DNA of 64,000 nt from an uncultured Pseudomonas sp. (GTDB taxonomy: Bacteria > Pseudomonadota > Gammaproteobacteria > Pseudomonadales > Pseudomonadaceae): assembly GCF_913777995.1 (NCBI RefSeq), contig NZ_CAJYVE010000010.1:186001-250000 (forward strand), written 5' to 3'. Numbering within the stretch: position 1 is the first letter of the stretch; every line of letters begins with the position of its first letter. The translations under genes and the position numbers were made by a program. This document shows, piece by piece, positions 45,696 to 53,987 of this stretch. The notes beneath the pieces are model-generated. The model did no database searches and was not told the origin of the DNA. It was given only the letters and a program-made list of their open reading frames with translations.

Positions 45696-46433
45696 ATGAA
45701 TACCCGGTTCTCCTGCGTGGGCTGTGGCAACTGCTGCACGGACCATCATGTCCCCCTGACCCTCGACGAAGCGGCCCAGTGGGCGGCAGACGGCGGCGCC
45801 TTGATCGTGCTGACCGAGGCTTTCCTGGATAACGGCTACGGCCTGCCGCAGGAGCAATGGCTGCATGCCACCCGGCGCTCGATCAAGGTCGGCAGCGGTA
45901 CGGCACAGGCGCACGTGGCGATCACCTTCGCCGCCTACAACGTCGGGCCTTGCCGGAATCTTGACGCGCAGAAGCTGTGCCGCATCTACGAACGCCGTCC
46001 TTTGGTGTGCCGCATCTACCCGATGGAGATCAACCCACACATTCCGCTGCGGCCACAGGCCAAAGACTGTCCCCCGCATGCCTGGGAGCAGGGGCCGGAA
46101 CTGATCGTCGGCAATCAACTGGCCGACCCGCAGCTGCAAGCGCTGATCGAAGCCTCGCGACAGGCCGATCGTGATGACATCGCCCGCAAGCAAGCGATCT
46201 GCCAATACCTGGGCATCAACACCACGGCACTCAAAGGCAACGGCTTCGTCGCCTATCTGCCAGACATGGCCGCCTTTCGCGAAGCGGTCGAACAGGCGCC
46301 TCATGAAACCACCCACGCGCAGTGGCAGTTCCATGTCACCGGCGAAGAGGTGCTCGACACCCTGCGCCAGGCCGGCGCGCGTCTCGCTGACCCGGCAGCA
46401 CCCTCCTATCTGTTCATTCCGCTGGCGGCGTGA
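45696..46433 (+). CDS. YkgJ-family cysteine cluster protein
   Basis: A 245-residue protein with the CxGCGxCC-type cluster at its N-terminus (FSCVGCGNCCTDHHVPLT) and the second Cys motif in CRIYERRPLVCRIYPMEIN, the zinc or Fe-S pattern of YkgJ/UPF0153 proteins. Function is unknown in the family. It converges on the fimbrial cluster, whose last stop codon is next to it. Confidence 0.88.
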   Translation: MNTRFSCVGCGNCCTDHHVPLTLDEAAQWAADGGALIVLTEAFLDNGYGLPQEQWLHATRRSIKVGSGTAQAHVAITFAAYNVGPCRNLDAQKLCRIYERRPLVCRIYPMEINPHIPLRPQAKDCPPHAWEQGPELIVGNQLADPQLQALIEASRQADRDDIARKQAICQYLGINTTALKGNGFVAYLPDMAAFREAVEQAPHETTHAQWQFHVTGEEVLDTLRQAGARLADPAAPSYLFIPLAA

Positions 46434-46434
46434 A

Positions 46435-47430
46435 TCACTTGTAGAACAGGTCGATCATCACTTCCGCCGCAAAGGGCCCCGCGATCGGCCGGGTGCTCTG
46501 CCAGACCAGTTCCGCGTTGAACTCGGTGGTCTGGGTCGGTACATCTCCCAGCAGATCAGCCAGATGAAACAGCTGGTTGTAGCCCAGAGGCCGGGCGTCG
46601 GCGGCGCGCACCAGACGAATGCCCAACGAAGCGTTGTTCGCCGGAATCAGCAGGTTATCCACCACCTGACCCGTTAATGGGCGAAACCGCGCGTCCAGGC
46701 TGAACGGTGAATCGCAACTGCGCTGGGTCTGCAAGGTGAACGGGCGGCGCTCGAAGACCTTGCCGACCACCACCTGGCGAATCGGCAGGGCACCGAACTC
46801 CAGGACTTCCGGAAAGACCTGCAATTGGGCGTCGCAGGCCACGAATCGCAGGCCCGTGAGGTTATCCAGCACGTAGCTCAGGCTGCCAGGCCTACCGGCC
46901 GGCGCGCTGCTTTCGCCATTGAGTTCGAAGATCCGATAATCGGGCACATCCACGGGCACGCCTGAAGACGGCACCGCGCCGAACTTCTGGATGAACAGCG
47001 AAAAGCCCAGGTTGAAGCGCACCCGTGGGCAGGCGCCGATGTTCGAATCGCCCTCATGGCAAACCGGTATCTGCTGGCCGGTGGCGATACGCCCGGAGAA
47101 ATGATCGCCCCCGTTCAGGTTCACCCCCATGCGGATGCCCTGGCCGATCTCCAGGCGGTCCGGGTTGATGTGCAGAAACACGTCCTGCGCCACGGCCTGC
47201 TGCCCTTCCCGGGCACATTCGACCATCAGGCTGTAGCGCTCGGAGCGCCACACCACCTCGCCATCGGCCAGGGTCTCCGGAATGGCCACGCGACTGCCCA
47301 GGTCGCCGCGCACCTGGGTGTCGCTGGTGCCTTGCAGCGTGCAGAGCATGGCCAGGGCATGGGCGGGATTGAACAACAACATCAGCAGCACGGCACGCAG
47401 CGGCCTGCGGGAAAACAGGAAACCGATCAT
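46435..47430 (-). CDS. Fimbrial tip/minor subunit (putative adhesin)
   Basis: A 331-residue exported protein with a signal segment (FSRRPLRAVLLMLLFNPAHA). The C-terminal third looks like a pilin domain (FGALPIRQVVVGKVFERRPFTLQTQRSCDSPF, then FNAELVWQSTRPIAGPFAAEVMIDLFYK, parts), and the N-terminal part could bind a receptor. It is the last gene of the chaperone-usher cluster, the usual place for the adhesin. ATG 47430 overlaps the chaperone stop (TGATG). The receptor is unknown. Confidence 0.75.
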   Translation of the reverse strand: MIGFLFSRRPLRAVLLMLLFNPAHALAMLCTLQGTSDTQVRGDLGSRVAIPETLADGEVVWRSERYSLMVECAREGQQAVAQDVFLHINPDRLEIGQGIRMGVNLNGGDHFSGRIATGQQIPVCHEGDSNIGACPRVRFNLGFSLFIQKFGAVPSSGVPVDVPDYRIFELNGESSAPAGRPGSLSYVLDNLTGLRFVACDAQLQVFPEVLEFGALPIRQVVVGKVFERRPFTLQTQRSCDSPFSLDARFRPLTGQVVDNLLIPANNASLGIRLVRAADARPLGYNQLFHLADLLGDVPTQTTEFNAELVWQSTRPIAGPFAAEVMIDLFYK

Positions 47431-48185
47431 CAGCAGTCTTCCATGAAAGAGGGAGAATTCGACAGGCGCGGCCTGGCAGGCACCTGTTCGGTCAAACGTA
47501 CGCAATAGCTGCGCTGGCCGCCGTAGTCGGTGAGCGACCTGAACGACAGGCGACGCGTCGCCGGCCCACTGGCAGTCCATTCGGCGGTCTGGCCTGGCGC
47601 CAGCAACCGATGAGCCTGCAGCAATTGGCTGCCAGCCTTCAGGTCGAGCAAGACCACGTGGAAGGCCGTCGGGTTATCCACTCGCAGGCGCCTGGGACCG
47701 TCCCCGGCCTGGCGCCACGACCAGCGCAGCCCGGTGACCGCCGCGGCCGGATCGCCCGGCAAGCCGGGCGGGCGATAGAACAGGTTGATGCGCTGGCGCA
47801 CGGCAATGCTCAGCTGCTGTGCGGCCTCCCCCCGTCGAGGAACCTCGAGCACGTACAAGTGCAATAACGACTCACGCCCTGTCGGCATGCCTTGGCCGTG
47901 GTACAGCACGCGCAACAGTTGCCGACCATGGGCCGGCAGGCGGACCAAGGCCGGAGTCACCACGAATGGCAAGGCCGGCTGCGGGTCGGCGCCGCCGGGG
48001 GCCTGATCGTCAGTGGCAGGCGTCAGCCAGGCCTGTACCAAGGCTTCGCGATTCGCCGCATTGTGCAGCTCGAGGCTTGCCTCGCGGCCGACCAGAATCA
48101 GCCGCGTACCACCCAACGAAAGCGCGGCCTGCACCTCGCAGACCATCACCAGCAGCAGCCACGGCCAGTGTCGGCGGGCCGTCAT
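47430..48185 (-). CDS. Periplasmic fimbrial chaperone (PapD-like), second copy
   Basis: A 251-residue PapD-type chaperone that delivers subunits to the usher. N-terminal signal (RRHWPWLLLVMVCEVQA), then SLGGTRLILVGREASLELHN, FVVTPALVRLPAHGRQLLRVLYHG and AVRQRINLFYRP, the standard strand patterns including the Arg and Lys-type anchoring residues. Its start ATG at 48185 overlaps the usher stop (ATGA). The cluster has a second chaperone at 51020-51769, so this one may serve the adhesin. Confidence 0.9.
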   Translation of the reverse strand: MTARRHWPWLLLVMVCEVQAALSLGGTRLILVGREASLELHNAANREALVQAWLTPATDDQAPGGADPQPALPFVVTPALVRLPAHGRQLLRVLYHGQGMPTGRESLLHLYVLEVPRRGEAAQQLSIAVRQRINLFYRPPGLPGDPAAAVTGLRWSWRQAGDGPRRLRVDNPTAFHVVLLDLKAGSQLLQAHRLLAPGQTAEWTASGPATRRLSFRSLTDYGGQRSYCVRLTEQVPARPRLSNSPSFMEDC

Positions 48186-50758
48186 TGGCACACCACCTTG
48201 AGCCGGTCATAGGCCCGCCCCGCCTCACGTGGAGGTAGCTGGAAGGGTGCGCTGCAACGCTGCTCCGACCAACGCAGCGTCAGGCGGCCACTGTCCTGCT
48301 CGACCAGCACCAGGGCCTGGCTGGTCGGGTCGACGCTGGCCAACACCTTGCCCTGCCCGTCCTCCACGCTGGCGCCCAGGGGCAATGGCGAACCATCCGC
48401 GCGCAGCAGCTCGAACTGCACCCGCCGCCCGACCGAGGCCTGGAAACGCACCACCGGCATGGCACCGCGACGCGGCACCAGTTGGGCAATGGCGTTATCC
48501 AGCTCGACATCGGCGCCCAGTTGCCGGGTGTCGAGGCTGACCCAGTTGGTGCGATAAGGCTGGGCGTAAGGCAATACCGCGTAGCCATTGGCCGCGGTCT
48601 CCACTTGCCGGGATGACGCCAGGCTGGCGCCGCGCACGCCGGGGACCTCGACCAGCGCAAAGGTCTCGCCCAGGGTCTGGCCGAAGTTGATACCACCGCC
48701 GTGCACCACCACCGAGCCGGCGGCTCCCAGCGCCAGGCTCTGGTAATCGCGGCCCTGGCTGTAGCCTGCCTCGAAGCGCCCGAAACGGGCCAGGGTGCTG
48801 AGCTTGCCCGAACCGAAACTGCCCGAGCGACTGTCGTGACCGCCCTGGACCGAATAAAAGCTGTCCCGGTCATCCAGCACCTGGCCATTCAGGCCGGCCT
48901 GCAAGTTGGATTCCCCACGGCTGTCACGCACCGCGTTCAGCGACAGACGTGAGGCACGGGCGGTGTCGCTCAGCGGCAGGGTCAGGCTCAACGCGACGCG
49001 GTTATCGGTCAGCGCTTCACCCAACCGGCTCCACGACTGGTTGCGCTCCAGCGACAGGCTGTAGCTCAGTGTGCGCCAGGACGAATTCCAGGCCAGGTAC
49101 AGCTGCCGGGTCTTGCCTGGCAGGTTCCAGTAGCGTTGCTCCGAAGCGGTCAGGCTCAGGCTGGCGGCGATATCAGGCAATGCCTGGGTCAGGTTGAGTT
49201 CCAGCCGTTCACGGGCACGGCCGGTCGGGATGACGGCAGTGCGACTGTCCAGCTCCTCGACATGCTGGCTCAGGCTGCGGTACTGCTCGGTGGAATAGCG
49301 ATAACCCGCAACCGCCAGGGTGGTGCGGGTGATGTCCAGGGTATTGGCGTAGCGCAGGCGCAGGCTCTGGCCGCTGCGCTGGCGACCCTGCAGACGGCTG
49401 CTGGAACGGGTCAGGTCGGCAGACAGCGCGCCCAGCGCGGTGCCGAACCCGGCGCCGAGGTTGGCCGCCTGGTAGTCCTCGGCCCACTGCACGCCGCCAT
49501 AACCGGTCAGCGCCTCCCCCAGCCCGTAGATCCACGCACCCGCCAGGTAATTCGGCGCCGCCGTCCCGGCATAGTCGTCGACCTGCCCGGCATTGAGGCT
49601 GTAGCGCCAGGTGCCGGCCGGCACCATGACCGGCAGCGAGGCATAGGCCTGGATGAAACGCCGTTGCTGGCCATCGGCCTCGATCACCGTGACCTCCAGG
49701 TCACCATTGGAACCACTGGGGTAGATGTCGGTGATCTCGAACGGGCCGGGCGAGACGTTGCCGCTGAACAGCAGGAAGCCGTTCTGGCGCACTTCCACCG
49801 TGGCGTTGCTCTGCGCAACACCACGCACCACCGGGGCGTACAAGCGTTCGCTGTCCGGCAGCATGGCATCGTCGGAGACCAGCGCCGCGCCGCGAAAGCG
49901 CACGCTGTCGAAGATCTGCCCGTCACTGAAGGTTTCGCCGAGGGTGAGCTGGCTCTTAAGCGCGGTGATATCGCGCTGCGCGAAGGTGCGATTGCTGCGA
50001 AAGCGGTACGGCTGCGCGTCGCCCTGGGTCAGTGACGACTCGTTGCGCAGGCGCCACGCCCCGAGGTTCACGCCATTGCGCAAGCCCAGGTAGTGCTGCT
50101 CGCCGGTCTGCCCGCGAGCGCGGCGGCGTGTGGCGTTGTAGCTGTAGTTGACGAAGCCGGCGGCCGCGCCTTCATCCCACAGTTGCGGTGACACGTAGCC
50201 CCGCGCACTGCGTGCCATCAGCGCCTGCGGCACGCTGATGTTCAGCCGCAACGAGCCGGGCTGGTAGTCGACCCGGGCAAACTCGACCTGCCCCGCCAGG
50301 TCATAACAGGCCTGGCCCGATGCGTCGTCAGCCGGCAACTTTTGTACATCCAGGCCAAGCTCGCGGAGCACTTCCAGGCTCAGGCAAGGCTCGACCTGCC
50401 CGCTGCGCGGGTTGCGCAGGAAGTCGACGTCGCGGCGCCCGCTCAGCGCCCGATTGACCAGAATGTCGACCCGGTAGGTGCCCGGTAATACCGTACTGGA
50501 ACGCAGGAATTCCTCCAGGTCCGGTGGCTGGCTGCTGCCCTGGATGAAAGCGGTGTTGAAACGTGGCGCCCGCGCAGGGCTCTGATCCTGCGCGGGGTCG
50601 GCCAGGGCACTGAACGAAACGCTCAGCCCCAGGCCCATTCCGACGCGCAACGAACGGCGCTTGACGGACAGCCTGGCCAGCGACCTGGCCAGGCGTCTGC
50701 CCGGCCAACGCAACAGCCGGGCGTGGGTTCCCTTATTGTTCTGTGTGAGCCATTCCAT
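48182..50758 (-). CDS. Outer-membrane fimbrial usher (FimD/PapC family)
   Basis: Assembly pore of the fimbriae, 858 residues. Signal peptide at about 38-55 (VGMGLGLSVSFSALA) after an unusually long basic N-terminus, then the N-terminal chaperone-binding domain (FNTAFIQG...PDLEEF), the beta-barrel with TTLGSTFAQ-like and QLTLGETFSDGQIFDSVRFRGAALVSDDAMLPDSERLYAPVVRG (part), the plug region, and C-terminal domains ending VVCQ. The long N-terminus might mean a later start, but no better ATG is seen. Confidence 0.92.
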   Translation of the reverse strand: MEWLTQNNKGTHARLLRWPGRRLARSLARLSVKRRSLRVGMGLGLSVSFSALADPAQDQSPARAPRFNTAFIQGSSQPPDLEEFLRSSTVLPGTYRVDILVNRALSGRRDVDFLRNPRSGQVEPCLSLEVLRELGLDVQKLPADDASGQACYDLAGQVEFARVDYQPGSLRLNISVPQALMARSARGYVSPQLWDEGAAAGFVNYSYNATRRRARGQTGEQHYLGLRNGVNLGAWRLRNESSLTQGDAQPYRFRSNRTFAQRDITALKSQLTLGETFSDGQIFDSVRFRGAALVSDDAMLPDSERLYAPVVRGVAQSNATVEVRQNGFLLFSGNVSPGPFEITDIYPSGSNGDLEVTVIEADGQQRRFIQAYASLPVMVPAGTWRYSLNAGQVDDYAGTAAPNYLAGAWIYGLGEALTGYGGVQWAEDYQAANLGAGFGTALGALSADLTRSSSRLQGRQRSGQSLRLRYANTLDITRTTLAVAGYRYSTEQYRSLSQHVEELDSRTAVIPTGRARERLELNLTQALPDIAASLSLTASEQRYWNLPGKTRQLYLAWNSSWRTLSYSLSLERNQSWSRLGEALTDNRVALSLTLPLSDTARASRLSLNAVRDSRGESNLQAGLNGQVLDDRDSFYSVQGGHDSRSGSFGSGKLSTLARFGRFEAGYSQGRDYQSLALGAAGSVVVHGGGINFGQTLGETFALVEVPGVRGASLASSRQVETAANGYAVLPYAQPYRTNWVSLDTRQLGADVELDNAIAQLVPRRGAMPVVRFQASVGRRVQFELLRADGSPLPLGASVEDGQGKVLASVDPTSQALVLVEQDSGRLTLRWSEQRCSAPFQLPPREAGRAYDRLKVVCQ

Positions 50759-51019
50759 TAGCTGTGTTCACTCTATTCGGGTAGCGGGTGCCTCGCGGCA
50801 TCCTTGCCCCGCTGCATGAAAATTCGATCGGTCTGTGGGTGCGGCCTAGCCGCAATACCGTTCGATTGGACCGGGTAGGAGCGGCTTCAGCCGCGAAGCG
50901 ACCGCCTGTTCACAGCAGATGCAGTGAATTTCCTGACGCTTTCGCGGCTAAAGCCGCTCCTACCGGGCCTGAAGCCGCTTCTACGGGTCCTCACCCTTAG
51001 GTATTGAGCTGGGCGCGCC
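50759..51019. repeat. REP/BIME pair between the two parts of the fimbrial cluster
   Basis: No gene. TAGGAGCGGCTTCAGCCGCG (within 50876-50899) faces an inverted copy at 50940-50964, both of the Pseudomonas REP type with the GGCTTCAGCCGCGAAGC core, and a third partial unit follows at about 50970-50989. The hairpins may weaken read-through from the major subunit and chaperone to the usher. Confidence 0.8.
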
Positions 51020-51769
51020 TCAGGGGACCTTGCCGGCCTGCGCCAGGGCATCCCCCTGCAACCTGGCCGCATAGGGCTCCTGCCCGCCAAAGTCGTTGAT
51101 GGCGATGAAACTCAAGTCCAGCGCAGCCGATCCGCTGCGTGGTTGCAACGACACCTGCCAGCGCTGCTGCGGCGCGATCATCCGGCTCTCATGCCTGGCC
51201 AGCTCCCGCTCTGCCTGGCGAACCACGATGCCCAGCATCGACACGTGATAAGGCCCGGGGTTGAACACTTCCAGGCGATCCCCCTGCAACAGCCGCCACT
51301 GCAACTGGCCCGCCGCCCGCGCCGGATCACCGGACAGCTCCCGAGGGCGGAAGAACAGCTTGATGCGCTGGCGCACAGCGATCTGCAGGGTGTTTTCCCG
51401 CGCGACCTGGGGAATTTCCTGAACGTTGATCCAGAACACCGACTCGCGGTCGGCGGGCAGCCCTCGCCCGGCATGAATGATCCGCACCAGTTGCTTGCCA
51501 TCTCCGCCCAGGCGCGCCAACGCGGGGGTCATGATGAACGGCAAGTCCGCGAGCGCGCCCTGCGGCGCTTCGGCAGCAAGGCCATAGGGCTCCAGCCAGG
51601 ACTGCAAGAGGATTTCCCCGCTGCCATTGTTGTAAACCCCGAAGCTGACCTCGCGGTCTGCGGCCGGGTAGATCACACGGGTGGTATTGATCACGATGCC
51701 TGCCTGCGCCGTGCAAATGCCGAGCAGGCACACCACGCACAGCGCATGGCGAATGAAGGAAAAGAACAT
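51020..51769 (-). CDS. Periplasmic fimbrial chaperone (PapD-like), first copy
   Basis: A 249-residue chaperone. Signal peptide (MFFSFIRHALCVVCLLGICTAQA), then GIVINTTRVIYPAADREVSFGVYNNG, FIMTPALARLGGDGKQLVRIIH and IAVRQRIKLFFRP, the donor-strand region. It follows the major subunit, which it probably serves, and precedes the REP pair and the usher. Confidence 0.93.
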   Translation of the reverse strand: MFFSFIRHALCVVCLLGICTAQAGIVINTTRVIYPAADREVSFGVYNNGSGEILLQSWLEPYGLAAEAPQGALADLPFIMTPALARLGGDGKQLVRIIHAGRGLPADRESVFWINVQEIPQVARENTLQIAVRQRIKLFFRPRELSGDPARAAGQLQWRLLQGDRLEVFNPGPYHVSMLGIVVRQAERELARHESRMIAPQQRWQVSLQPRSGSAALDLSFIAINDFGGQEPYAARLQGDALAQAGKVP

Positions 51770-51829
51770 GCTGGCTAACGCCTCGGCTGGGAAAGCAGCA
51801 GGGCGAAGTGCTTCGCCCTGCCGTCGGCA

Positions 51830-52414
51830 TCACTCGTAATCCATCACGAACGGCATGAAGCCATCGGCGTTGCCTGGGTTGGTCGCCGTACCGTTGAGCA
51901 CATAGACCGCACCGAAATCCAGCTGGGCCGTGGCGCCCCCCGTGCCATCCTTGATCAGCGGCTTGTCGATGGTTTCACTGCCCGACAGGTCCATCAGGAC
52001 GTTCGAGGCATTGATCAGGCCGATGCCCACGCCATCGGCGGCGCCAGTGGTGCGCAGCAGGCTCTGGTCGTTGTTGTCCAGGCCGCTGCCGTTACGGGCG
52101 GCGAAGCGCATCTTCACGGTGTTGTACTGCGCCGCTCCGGCACTGCAGTTGACCAGCAGTTGAATGGGCGTTGCGGTCTGCAGCTTGCTTTCGCTCGACA
52201 GGCCGATGTCCGCGAACGAAACATTGCCCAGGTCGACGTTGATTTCACCAGGGTTGCTGCCCGGGCTGACGCCGCTGCCGGCGCCCACGTCGCAAGTCAT
52301 GTTGGTGAGGGTGCCATTGAAGATCAGCTTGCCGTTGTTGGCGGCGTGGGCAGTACCCATCAGGCCCATTGCCAGGGTGCCCAGTACGGTCATAGTCAGA
52401 GACAGTTTTTTCAT
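51830..52414 (-). CDS. Major fimbrial subunit (type 1 pilin-like)
   Basis: A 194-residue exported pilin with signal MKKLSLTMTVLGTLAMGLMGTAHA. The mature part has the type 1 features: LIFNGTLTNMTCDVGAG and LLVNCSAGAAQYNTVKMRF with the Cys pair, and a C-terminal DGFMPFVMDYE with the penultimate Tyr used in donor-strand pairing. It is the first gene of the fimbrial cluster. The ATG at 52414 is used; upstream codons in frame are not signal-like. Confidence 0.9.
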   Translation of the reverse strand: MKKLSLTMTVLGTLAMGLMGTAHAANNGKLIFNGTLTNMTCDVGAGSGVSPGSNPGEINVDLGNVSFADIGLSSESKLQTATPIQLLVNCSAGAAQYNTVKMRFAARNGSGLDNNDQSLLRTTGAADGVGIGLINASNVLMDLSGSETIDKPLIKDGTGGATAQLDFGAVYVLNGTATNPGNADGFMPFVMDYE

Positions 52415-52829
52415 GCTAACAACGTTCCTTGTGTTATTCCGGATTGCCCCTAGAGGACGGCGAGCACTATAGGCTCGGCTCGACTTACCCGCTGTCAGGC
52501 CATTACGCACACAAGGAAAGAACATTCCCTACAAGCTGAAATCCGTTTCTGTAAGAAAAAACGCAACCTGTTTGCAAGCGCCATAAACCGACGCTCACAC
52601 CGGAAGTGTCCGACATAAGCTTCAAGCCAGGCTTTCATGTGTCGATGGACAGCGACTCAAGAAACCCACGCCTGTGCCGAACTTTCTGGGTGAAGAAAAA
52701 CGTCAGAATGCCTGTCGCGACTTTTCTGACAATCCTGACAGCCAGGCGTCAGTCTGCTGACCCGGTCGGCAGGCTATAAGAAGACAGCTTCCTGCCACCC
52801 GCCCACCGCCATCCCGACGCCCATTGCCC
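52415..52829. promoter_or_regulatory. Divergent promoter region between the fimbrial and efflux operons
   Basis: About 400 nt without a gene. Near the efflux side, CGTCAGAATGCCTGTC at about 52701-52716 faces TCTGACAATCCTGACAG at 52726-52741; the repeated CTGAC words are candidate sites for the linked OmpR-type regulator. The rest is A+T-richer and presumably carries the fimbrial promoter. Confidence 0.4.
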
Positions 52830-53987
52830 ATGCACAGATCGACCCGCACCGTATTGGCCCTCACGGCCCTGCTTGCCATCGGCGCCAGCGCCTGGTGGCT
52901 GACCCGCCCGGCCGCCTCGCCCAAGCAGCCGCCTGCCCCGGTGCCGGTCAAGGTCATCAGCCTGCAGAGCGCCGATGTGCCCCTGTTCGTCACGGGTATC
53001 GGCACCGTGCAGTCGCTGCAGAGCGTGGTGATTCGCCCGCAGGTGGACGGCATTCTCACCAAGGTGCAGGTCAAGGAAGGCCAGCAGGTCAAGGCCGGCG
53101 ACCTCCTCGCCACCCTCGACGACCGCGCCATCCGCGCCGCCGTTGAACAGGCCAAGGCCCAGATGGCGCAGAGCCAGGCGCAGCTGGACGTCGCGCGTCT
53201 GGACCTCAAGCGCTATCGCGACCTGAGCCGCGACAACGGCATTTCCCGGCAGACCCTCGACCAGCAACAGGCCCAGGTGCTGCAGCTAGAAGCCACGGTG
53301 CAGGCCAACAAGGCCACCCTGGAAGCGGCCCAGGTGCAGTTCTCCTACACCCGTATCCTTTCGCCGGTCACCGGCCGGGTCGGTATCCGCAACGTCGATG
53401 AAGGCAACTTCCTGCGCGTCAGCGATGCCAACGGGCTGTTTTCGGTGACCCAGATCGACCCGGTCGCCGTGGAATTCTCCCTGCCGCAGCAGATGCTGCC
53501 GACCCTGCAGGGTCTGCTGGCGCAACCCGAGCAAGCGCCGGTGCAGGCCTGGCTGGGCGATGACATGAACGGCACGCTGCTGGGCAGCGGCCGACTGAGC
53601 CTGATCGACAACCAGGTGTCGGCCGGCAGCGGCACCATCCGCGCCAAGGCACGTTTCGACAACCCGCGCCAGGCGCTGTGGCCCGGCCAACTGGTGACCG
53701 TGAAAATCCAGACCGGTATCGAGCGCGATGCCCTGAAGGTGCCGCCGCAAGTCGTGCAGCGCGGGCTGGAGCAGCACTACGTGTTTCGCATCCGTGACGG
53801 CAAGGCCGAGGTGGTTCCGGTCAAGGTGCTGTACCAGAACAGCGACATGACCCTGATCAGCGGCGCCAGCGCCGGCGACCAGTTGGTCGAGGACGGCCAG
53901 TCGCGGCTCAAGGCCGGCACCCGGGTCGACGCCTCGCCAGCCCCCAGCCAGAACAGCGGCGTGGTGCAAGCCACGGTGCAGCCATGA
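52830..53987 (+). CDS. RND efflux periplasmic adaptor (MdtA-like)
   Basis: Membrane fusion protein of 385 residues. N-terminal helix (TVLALTALLAIGASAWWL), lipoyl domain (LQSVVIRPQVDGILTKVQVKEGQQVKAGD), an alpha-hairpin (LKRYRDLSRDNGISRQTLDQQ), then lipoyl and beta-barrel domains (VTGRVGIRNVDEGNFLR, DPVAVEFSLPQQML). I use the ATG at 52830; a TTG two codons upstream is open. It is first of four genes: adaptor, pump, regulator, kinase. No outer-membrane factor is encoded here. Confidence 0.93.
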   Translation: MHRSTRTVLALTALLAIGASAWWLTRPAASPKQPPAPVPVKVISLQSADVPLFVTGIGTVQSLQSVVIRPQVDGILTKVQVKEGQQVKAGDLLATLDDRAIRAAVEQAKAQMAQSQAQLDVARLDLKRYRDLSRDNGISRQTLDQQQAQVLQLEATVQANKATLEAAQVQFSYTRILSPVTGRVGIRNVDEGNFLRVSDANGLFSVTQIDPVAVEFSLPQQMLPTLQGLLAQPEQAPVQAWLGDDMNGTLLGSGRLSLIDNQVSAGSGTIRAKARFDNPRQALWPGQLVTVKIQTGIERDALKVPPQVVQRGLEQHYVFRIRDGKAEVVPVKVLYQNSDMTLISGASAGDQLVEDGQSRLKAGTRVDASPAPSQNSGVVQATVQP

